Below, piece by piece: positions 55,801 through 64,000 of a stretch of 64,000 nucleotides of DNA (the stretch's first letter is position 1; each line of letters begins with the position of its first letter). Source of the stretch: Cercophora sp. LCS_1. Its lineage: Eukaryota > Ascomycota > Sordariomycetes > Sordariales > Lasiosphaeriaceae. The DNA lies in contig JAPZLL010000061.1 of assembly GCA_036250225.1 (NCBI GenBank), positions 62,001-126,000 of the forward strand, read 5' to 3'. The position numbers and the translations under genes were made by a program. The notes beneath the pieces are model-generated. The model did not search any database. It was given only the letters and a program-made list of their open reading frames with translations, and was not told where the DNA came from.

Positions 55801-56423
55801 TGGCTGAGGCGCAGAGGTTGACTAGTTCGCAGAGGAATGTCAGGGTTGCAAAGGCTGAGGTTGAGATTGAGGGAAGGGTGATCAAGCCCGGGCAGCCGGT
55901 GGTTGTGTTGCTTGTGAGTTTCCGTGCCATCGGGTCCGGACGAGTTACTGACGCCGACAGGGCGAGGCCGGACGCAACGTGACCGAAATACCCGATGCAA
56001 ACGAGTTTAAGCCAAAACGGAGGTCTGATGCTGTCACTCCGTTCAGCTACGGAAAGCATCAGTGCTTTGGTAGAGCCATGGCGGCCGCTTACATCGACGG
56101 TCTCGTCAAACTCGCGGCCAAGTTGAAGGACCTCCGCCCTGCGCCGGGCGAGATGGGTATCGTCAAGACAATTCGTGTGGGGACCGAGAAGGCATATCTC
56201 AACGACAGCTGGTCGTATCTTGGTTTTGATGCCAGCAGTAAGTTTGCGCTGGCGTTTTGACGTCACTTTTTCTGACGTGTGCACAGCTTGGAAAGTTCAT
56301 TTTGACGGACACGGTCCCGGTGTCTTTGAGGGAGAGAGATCACCGACAGACATCATGGCGATGCAGCAGTACTACAGTCTCATTGCGAAGCAAAAGTCGG
56401 AGGCCGAGGCTAAGTCGTCTTGA
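52835..56423 (+). CDS. ppo: fatty acid dioxygenase-cytochrome P450 fusion (psi-factor oxygenase, Ppo/LDS type)
   Basis: Four exons (52835-53034, 53090-55913, 55961-56237, 56287-56423), 1145 aa. The N-terminal half is a cyclooxygenase-like haem dioxygenase: distal region with HDIFRT (His at about 232), SYLDLAPLYGSS, and catalytic Tyr at about 410 in LLYRFHSC. The C-terminal half is a P450 domain ending in FSYGKHQCFGR, with Cys1043 as haem ligand retained. Such enzymes oxygenate linoleic and oleic acid and isomerise the hydroperoxide to diols, making oxylipins that balance sexual and asexual sporulation. A retained Cys argues for a working P450 step (diol-synthase type) rather than a dioxygenase-only paralogue. 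Start: MSFNEKFQAGESYADEE. The exact subtype (Ppo A/B/C or LDS) is not decided. Confidence 0.9.
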
Positions 56424-59027
56424 TGGTTTTGGTAAGTTGCAGTGAAGTGATGAGACATGTGCCAGCTGGGAGTGACAGGAAGTCTCTTGTTGGGGTTTTC
56501 AGGCATGTGTTTAATGCTAGGTCCACCTCAGCGCGGTGTTTCTCACCCTGGACCCCGCAATCCACTGAAGACATTAGTTCAGTTAGGTTTCTTGCAAGTG
56601 TTTTCAACTGCACACGTGAAGTGGCTCTGGGAACTTACCCGAATGTGTCTGAGATCGACAACTTATTAGCGAGACGCAGAGTCTCAGCGAAGCTAAAAGC
56701 ACCAGTCGGACCGCGGCGATAATCTCGGATAGTTGTACACCGCAAGCTAAAGAACTCACTCGAATCCATTGGATGACGACAAAAGGTGTGGTGGGAACGA
56801 AAATAGCTGGCAGCGTGCTCGGCCCGGCTCTTCTGCACGTAACGCCGATGGGGTTGCATCGGGCGTCGGTTGCTGCCGCCGATGGCTAGGTTTGACGCTG
56901 CACCGGCGCTCCCGGAGCGGAGCAATCCTCAACCCATCGTGGGTGAGGCCGAGGAGATTTGAGGGGTTTCGAATTCCCAAAATCAACAAGTGTCGTCGCT
57001 TGGAGCGGGAACGAAGCCATTGCGACGATTCCAGTCGTCTCCACGGCGGGAGAAGATGCTACAGAAGCACCGAGTCTGCACTGCCAGGTTGCTGTTACTG
57101 CAGAGAACTTGTCTACGCCAACAAGCATCTCGTTCGGCCCGATATCCGACTTTCTGGGGTTAAGCGCGTCGGCCAGATCACGACAGATCAGAGACGTCGA
57201 TGACGAAAATCACTCCCAGGGGCTCGCAAATACCGCGCAGGGCTGGCGCACCCCGCAAAGCCACCGGCTCCAGGATGCAGCTCTGAGTCAAGGGCTAACC
57301 GAGATGTGAGGGCAGAATCTTTTCGCTCGTGATGTCAGAACACGTCAAACATGGCTGGTGACATTGCAGATTTGCAAGCATTTTTTTAGAGGCGAGCGGC
57401 AAGACAAGCAAGCTGAAGAAGTCAAGTTGCAGCACCCTATGTAATCTTACATGATCGGTCAATCGCAAACGACACGAAAGTTTCTTCTTGTTGGAATGAT
57501 CTTCAACTCTCACACGTGACACTCTCCGCACCCATCCCATCCCAGCTCCCCCAGTGAAACCCCAATCCTGATCTCACCGAGAATCGTGGGCCTCCGATGT
57601 AACGCAGGAACCGGGTTCCGAAAGACAGGGTTAGGGTACCTTTTAGATCTCATGGGTCTTGTTTCCTTCAAAGTGAAGTTTATGCGACTGATCCCTACAG
57701 AACGGGACAAGATGAGCCCAATATCTCGGCATAGGTCAGCCCTTTTTCGACCAGATTGGCAGGAGTGGCAAGTGGGTCCTGGCTGCCAGAGACAGATGAG
57801 GAGTTCGCCTGTTTGTTCGTCCCTGTTCGCGAAGCGGCAGGCATTGAGTCCTTCCATTTCAATGCTTGGCGTGCCAAGGCGGGACGGCCTGGAGAACAGA
57901 GTCTGGGGATGCCTGGCTGGCAGACGGGACTGGAAAAACAAGCGAGGCCGAATCTGTCATGGCGGTCATGCTGACGCCGAAATGGGCTGTTGCGAGCCCC
58001 GTTGTGGCAATCCGAACTGCCATCCATCCCCGTGGGGTCTGCGAGAGAATCCCGGGGCGGCAGCAGCCTAGATTTGCAGCATGGCATTCACACGTGATGA
58101 CCAATGCCGGACACGGGAGCCTCTGTAAAGGCCTGGAAATGCTAAGTACCTACACCAAGTGAAATCTCAGTCGGGTCGTGTAGACAACTCATGTGGAATC
58201 AGCACTATGGACCATGTCTTTGGAAAAATCCAGACGACCCCCGCGCTTCATTCCCCGCGAGGCCCTTTCCGCCTGCCACCCCCACAACGCCCGCCAAGGT
58301 GGGACGCTCGGTTCTGGGCCTGCTGGGCAACCAAAACCCACCGATCACACGCTGATGCAAAAGATTTCGGCGTTCTCGCTTAAGGGCATCCTGACACATG
58401 AGCGTGGCCACGGAGCGTCGGTGGCGAAGACTTGAGCAGCGGCCCGTCGGACTCGCGGACCGTCTTGAAATGCCTCAGCGCCAGTGGGTCGTGACATCAC
58501 GTTTTTGTCTGGAGAATGAAAAGTAACAAGCGAAGGCAGAAATGTAAACAGGAAAGTAAGAGCAGCTCGGCATTCTGGGACAACCACCTAGTATTGTCAA
58601 CGAGACAATGTGACGAAATACCATTCGTGCGCATCATGGATGTTCGGACAAGTGTCTGAAAAGAAAATAAGCTTGAGAACAAAGTTCAACGGTCGCGCGG
58701 GATCGTTACCACGTTGGGAACAGCGTCACATTCAAGACAACCGACGGCGTCAACCAGACGTTCCAGAAGCGACTCGACCCAAAGATTACAACGTCAGCCA
58801 CGAGGCTGTTTTATGTTTGTGTTTGGCAACTTCTAGCTATGCTAAAATGACTTTATCACCAATAACTAACTTCTACTCAACCAATGCAACATGCTACCAA
58901 AAAGTCTACCGGTTCATGCAAGAGCGAGTCCCCCGCCCCGCTGAACAACCCAGACGTACAAAAACAAGGGGAACAAAAGGGAGGGCCCAGGAAGGCGATG
59001 CACTATCCGAGATCCTGAGAGGCCGCT
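56424..59027. other. long intergenic region (2.6 kb), no gene seen
   Basis: Many overlapping frames up to 161 codons exist on both strands, but none has a domain, signal peptide or splice-supported continuation. It lies between the convergent ends of the Ppo and TmpA-like genes, which is long for a convergent gap here. A non-coding RNA or an unrecognised gene cannot be excluded. Confidence 0.4.
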
Positions 59028-60998
59028 TCAAAAGTCCCACAATGTGCCAAAGGCATGCAAACCAGCTGTGACCGTCCGTTAGCGATTATGATTTGTAGGG
59101 AAAAGATCAAGCAAGGTGGTTAGTAGCTTACCTGCCTGGCATCCCTGCATCATCTCGTCATTTCCTTGCCTGTTGGAGGTGATGAAAATAACCTCGGCGC
59201 CAAAGCTGTACCACGTCTCCTTGAGCAACTTCATCGAGTCGGGGCGGCCTCCTCGCTTCTTCGAGTCCCACAAAATCATGCGCTCAGGCTCGATGTTTTC
59301 GTGGATCAGGCGTGAAATGGTCGGGCCGAATGTTTTCTCCTGGTCCGAACCGATCCAGATGAGGAACCAGTCTTTGCTCTGGATGCACGTCGACAGGGCC
59401 GCGCCAATGCCCGTCCCCGTGCACACTCGGATTCCCCGCTTGAACATGGCCGAGGCGTGGCCGACGCCTGCGAACTTGAGCTCGCGCGTCCAGACTGTCT
59501 TGGGCGGGTTGGTCACAAGCCCCTTGGTAAAGTCGCCCTGGACGCCGCAGATCATGTAGTGGCAGCCTGACTTGCGCCCCTCGGAGATGATACCAAAAGC
59601 GTGATACTCCATGATGGACGTCCTGCTGATGCGCCCGAGGAGACCCTGCTGCATGCCGCGATTGAACTTGAGGATGCACACTTTGGGCGAGGGCTACGCG
59701 GTCGTGTTAATTAGTGGAGACGGGCGTCTTGGCTGAGGGGAAACTCACAATCTCAACCTCAACAGCGACTTCGCGCAGAGTGAACCATGGGATGAGGACA
59801 AAGACGGTGATGAAGACGGCAAACCAGAATTCCTGGACGCTGAGCAGAGAGTTTGCATCGGCTCGCCACTCGCCCAGCTTGATGTCGTAGGCATTGCCCA
59901 TGATGACAAACATCCAGGTCGTCTGCCACATGTCAGCTGTTTGGTCTAACCCAAAAAAGACTCGTCCCACGTACCGCAATCCCCAGCCATCCAATGAAAC
60001 GATGGTGTCTTTCAAAAACATTGTGGTGGTAGCTAGGTTTGCTGCGTCAGCAAATCGGCCTCCTCCTGACAAACCCAAATCACTCACTTTCGGACCCACG
60101 GGAACGCGCTCAGCACCGAGATGATGACCAAGACATTGGTGATAATGCCGCTCACAATGACAGCCGTGTGCTGCGACGCCCGATGACGCACAATGTCGAC
60201 AATCTTGTAAACGAGCCATCTGCATTTGCGTGTAAGTGACATGTACGGGTTAGGGTTTCAAGCGAGAGTGTGACCTACCCAGCCCCGGAGAGTGCACATC
60301 CGGAATGGATGCCTCCGACGTGCTGCAGGACCGAGGTGACGCCCAGCTTGATGGCCAGGGGTGCCCACTGATGCAACATCCGTTAGCGTCTTTTTCCGGC
60401 CTCCCAAAAAAAAAATTCGGGACACTTGACGTACGCTCCGCAAGCCGTAGATGGCGATGATATACAGGAAGCGCAGAAACAGCTCATTGCGCATCAAGAC
60501 GGCGCACAACAGGTTGCCAAGCACTAGGGCGCCTAGATGGTTCTCGGCGTAGGCGAACTGGCCGAGGGCCGCGAGAATGATGCCGACCAGGTTGAGCAGC
60601 ACGACAAAGGTGAAGAACTTTCGGTACGTGTTGAACCACAGCTGGAAACGGATCCACCGGCTGGCCTTGGGCTTGGTGCTCTTCTTGGGTGGTGTCTGCT
60701 TCGGGTCCTTGGCTGTCCCTCGAGGTAGCGTGTTAGCGTCCAGACTCTTCCATCCCGGAGGCCACGAGAGCGACAGCTCGGGCACGCTGGAGAATGGCGT
60801 GATACCTTCGTGGACCGGTGAGATGGGCGACAGGGCCGTCTCGATGTGCAGCACCTCCTTCTCGTCGAGCCGGGCCAGGGGAGGCAGCACCGGCAGCTTG
60901 TCGGTGTGGTCCTGCAGCCCCTTTTCGGCGTCATCGAGGTTGTACGTGCCGCGGTCGCTCGGCGTCGTCGACGTGTCGAGAGACCATGTTGGAGACAT
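59028..60998 (-). CDS. TmpA-like membrane flavoprotein/oxidoreductase
   Basis: Seven exons (60998-60435, 60367-60279, 60219-60088, 60032-59975, 59922-59749, 59693-59132, 59065-59028), 538 aa; every junction keeps frame. The N-terminal 110 residues are cytosolic and Ser/Pro-rich. Five or six membrane helices follow (FFTFVVLLNLVGIILAALGQ, AVIVSGIITNVLVIISVLSA, WFAVFITVFVLIPWFTL). The C-terminal soluble half has the pattern of the fungal TmpA family: LGRISRTSIMEYHAFGIIS, a GTGIGAALS nucleotide loop, and a terminal GLHAFGTLWDF. In Aspergillus nidulans TmpA is a putative membrane flavoprotein that regulates conidiation. The assignment rests on remembered family motifs and is moderately sure. Confidence 0.8.
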
Positions 60999-63900
60999 GG
61001 TACCTGAACGTGTCTGGTGACTGGACCCGATCTGGCCTGACCAAAGAAGGACCGCGGACTGGTGGTCTTAATGTTGTGTCGAGAAGAAGTGATGTGATAC
61101 CGACGAGACCAGAGTGAAACCCGGCTGGCGTCCACGGCCTTTAACTACCTAGATATGCTTGCTGCTGCTGCCGCAGGGGACGGGAGGTGGGTATGCGTCC
61201 AGGACCAGGATCCACCGTTGGTGTCAGGCAGGGTCCGGAAGCGACAGTCTGGACGGGCGGTCCGGTATGGGCTGTGATGGAGTCGTCCTCCAGCGATCCG
61301 AGATCCAGAGTCGCAACGTCGGTTCCAACGACCCGTGGGGGCTGTGGATGAGCTGTTGCGAGCAGTGGCCAAGGCGGTGCGGAATGGAAGCGTCTGGGTG
61401 TGATCCGGCCAGAGACCAAAGACAGGCCCTGTCCAGCAAGAGCGCAGCGACATGGCCGTTTAAAGGTGCCCTGGCCGACGACACGCCCGAACGGGCAAGT
61501 CGACATACCGGCGTGCCAAGCCTGAACAAGCACCAGTCCGCTAATGGCACCATGCACGCCGTCCTGACGATATGCCGGGTCAGCGCTGGACGGCCCTATT
61601 CTCGGGCGGGAAAAGCAGCAATAGCAGGTCGCTGGGCTATAGCACGGCGGGCGTTGTCCCAATTAGGTCGTCAGAAGAAGACCCGAAGCCAGATTATTGC
61701 TAGTGCTGCGAGTATATGTGAGGCTCCGACCGGGGGGGTGGCTGCTCCGCGTGCTCTGGCAAAAACAGCGTTAATGCCCCGATTATCCATATTAACCCCA
61801 GATTTTAAGGCGGACCACGCACCTCCACGCCATGGCACGTGCAAGCCGCCTTCGATTGCCCCTTCGATTGCTGCTTCGACGCTGGCCTTGGGGGCTTCTA
61901 CGGCTGTCTGTGCAGCCACACCCAGGTCCAAGGTGTTCGGGCGAGGGGAGCCACCACCCACTGCCGGTCCCCTGACACGGACACATCCAGCTCTAACAGC
62001 ACGACCACCACCACCCACCGCTGGCTGCACCCTGCGTCCTGCTTGCCTATTTGCATCTGCCCGCCTGTTTGCATCTGCCCGCCCCTGTCGGCATGATCAG
62101 CACACCGCGTATATTGACGTCATGTGAACCGCCGGTCTCTGCGATCGGTCCGGGTTGACCCTCCATCCTGTGCGCACCGCCCCGGTCCTGTTCTGGCCGC
62201 TGGAGTGTCATCCTCCTCCATCGTGCGAGCATCGTGCCAGCCGTGCCAGACATCGGATGGGCGGGAGATGTGGTGGGACCATTATTTTTCTACTCTCCTC
62301 CGACGCCCCATCTCGATCACCACCGGCGCCGAGCACCAACCTGTCCCTGGGCGCGGGGTCTGCCATTCTGCCGTCGGCGGTGAGTCGGAACGCAGGCTTC
62401 TCTGTTCCAGCTCCACAATATCACGGCCAGTAAACAGGTAATTAACACGGCCTGGCCCCAGTGCCATGGTCCACGCCTGAGATCATGGCTAGGTAGCCAG
62501 GAACAAACAACTCGAGTGGACAAGCCGTGTCGCATCCCCAGACAGTCAGTCAGTCAGTCCTACATCCTAGTCTACATCCCGCTGAGAGGCCTCTCTTGGC
62601 AGCCTCTATCCACCGAGTTGTCAAACCGATCATGTCACCGTGGTATGTAGGCAAGGTAGATGCCCAGAGATGGCTCCCGCCGGGGACCCAGCATTTCCAG
62701 AGAACGTCTCAACTTTAAACTCGCACGCAGGCGCATGGTTGGCTTGTTCGCTGCTGCTATTTTGATAGCCCATGCGACGCTGGCGATGGTGGCTGCGCGA
62801 ACCGGGAACGCACAGCGTCGCAAACGGCGAGTCTGCCACCCTCAGCGAGCTCGCGATCATCGCCGATGCAACACCACCAAAACCGGCCCCTGTCGCCCAA
62901 GACGCACCGGGCGGCAACCTCCGGCCTTCGAGAAAGAATGCCCCTCCCTCGCGCCCCAGAGTGGGCTGCATCCTCGGCCCCGCGTCACCACGACCCAAGC
63001 GAATCATGCCTGTGCTGCCCAACAAATCCCCGAACCCCCGCAAACACCTCATAACACGACCCCCGTTGTATAGCACATGGCATATATATCACGACCACCG
63101 TCATGCTTTTGTGGCGGCGTCTGCGCCAGCACGCCGTGGCGTGCCTGTCTGGGTATTATTCACGACTGTGCGGATTATCATCTTTTACCGCTCCTACCTT
63201 GTCGATCCATTCAATATCAGCCCAATCTCGTCGAGATCTAGCCCCCAAGCCTCAGCACATGGCACTTGGCTCCCGCTCCCGCCCCTTTTGCCAAAGGAAG
63301 ACCCAAAGCTTGCTGTCGTCGCACCATGGTCGACTGCATATTTGATCTTGCACTCGGACGATCCCCATATCAACCAATGACTTTTCCCCTCTCAGATGAT
63401 TTCCAAAAGTTCATGATGGGTGGCGATGATGTTGTCAACGTGCCGTTCGCGGGCAAAAAAGAGCGGTCGGTTGCGCACCCCAGCTTTCTCTGCCGAAAAT
63501 TCGCGGTTCGGCTGCAACTTGGTCTCGCCTGTCTTGCATCATGGCTAAGTATCTAGCGAACTACTCACCTTGATCCCCAAACACGGCAAACCTGATTGGT
63601 GCATTTAGCAAGAGAGCATTTTATCCTGTCATGACTGTGCGACTAGTCGCCGTCCGCCAACCCCAGATCCCAACTGGCATCCCGTGTAAACGAACGACCT
63701 CCTCGGCATGTTGTTGAGGGCGTTCTTCTTCCATCCCATGTCCGTGGATGCGTTTTCTCCCGTCTGGGGCGAGTATGTTATTCTCCGATGCGGCTTCCCT
63801 TTTCGTCTTCCTGTCGTCAACATCGTCGATATTGTTCGTGCGCTCACCTTCCCAACTTGTGCCAACAAGCGTGCGTGCTATCTTGCATTGCCTTGCTCGC

Positions 63901-64000
63901 ACTCCTTCTACTACCAACTCTTATCAGGCCCCAAGATTCCGAGTCTTCTCCCGCGTTGCGAGAGAGCGTTGCGTGCTGACTAGCGCACCAAGTGTGTTGG
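60999..64000. other. 3-kb region without recognised genes
   Basis: The upstream region of the TmpA-like gene and beyond. The longest frame (61159-62127, 322 codons, plus) lacks domain or composition support. Small repeats are present: a 16-base direct repeat TTTGCATCTGCCCGCC (62050-62065 and 62068-62083) and (CAGT)4 at 62543-62558. The promoter of the TmpA-like gene must lie in the first part. Confidence 0.4.
62050..62083. repeat. 16-base direct repeat, two copies
   Basis: TTTGCATCTGCCCGCC occurs twice, two bases apart. Each copy contains TTTGCAT, close to an octamer-like ATTTGCAT. It could be a protein-binding pair or a chance duplication. Confidence 0.6.

Noticed and set aside
61159..62127. 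322-codon plus-strand frame upstream of the TmpA-like gene
   Set aside because: No domain, signal peptide or familiar motif. Composition changes along its length, a long minus-strand frame overlaps it, and it probably covers the TmpA-like promoter.

Overview
The window is nuclear DNA of a filamentous ascomycete. Most genes are split by short GT-AG introns (about 45-85 nt, with GTAAGT/GTATGT-type donors and CTAAC/CTGAC-like branch points). Gene density is about one per 2.5 kb on both strands. The products include HET-domain proteins, a Ppo-type fatty acid dioxygenase-P450, a TmpA-like membrane protein, Thr-rich and fasciclin-like secreted proteins, and a SulP transporter. The protein styles suggest Sordariomycetes, probably Sordariales (inference only). 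I saw no transposon, rRNA, tRNA or CRISPR array.

Layout. 1-5.3 kb: a DUF4360-type secreted protein, a C2H2-like protein with a duplicated Cys module, a small membrane protein and an alpha/beta hydrolase. 6-12 kb: a SulP/STAS transporter, an ADP-ribosylglycohydrolase and a Ser/Thr kinase with a Gln-rich tail. 12.4-19.6 kb: a five-exon collagen-like protein of 1050 aa, its divergently transcribed neighbour of unknown function, and a polytopic membrane protein. 20-23 kb: two paralogous small secreted-protein genes, both apparently frameshifted. 23-28.5 kb: a large membrane protein and a fasciclin-domain protein. 29-32 kb: a HET gene and, upstream of it in tandem, a broken HET gene. 33-37 kb: a degenerate small secreted protein, a tiny six-Cys secreted protein and a three-module secreted protein. 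37.7-40.9 kb: an amidase gene with a stop codon where the catalytic lysine is expected, and a secreted RGG/PPN-rich protein. 42.5-47.8 kb: a nucleotidyltransferase, a histidine phosphatase, a Thr-rich cell-surface protein and a WW-domain protein. 48-56.4 kb: a secreted FAD oxidase, a DUF2235 hydrolase and the Ppo oxygenase. 59-61 kb: the TmpA-like protein. The last 3 kb and 56.4-59 kb appear gene-free.

There is no clear biosynthetic cluster. The recurrent theme is secretory or cell-surface products, several of them damaged, next to non-self-recognition (HET) genes. This fits a fast-evolving accessory segment embedded among conserved housekeeping genes. All exon models were built by hand from reading frame, splice motifs and protein continuity. 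Frames were checked to close, but no search or RNA evidence was available.
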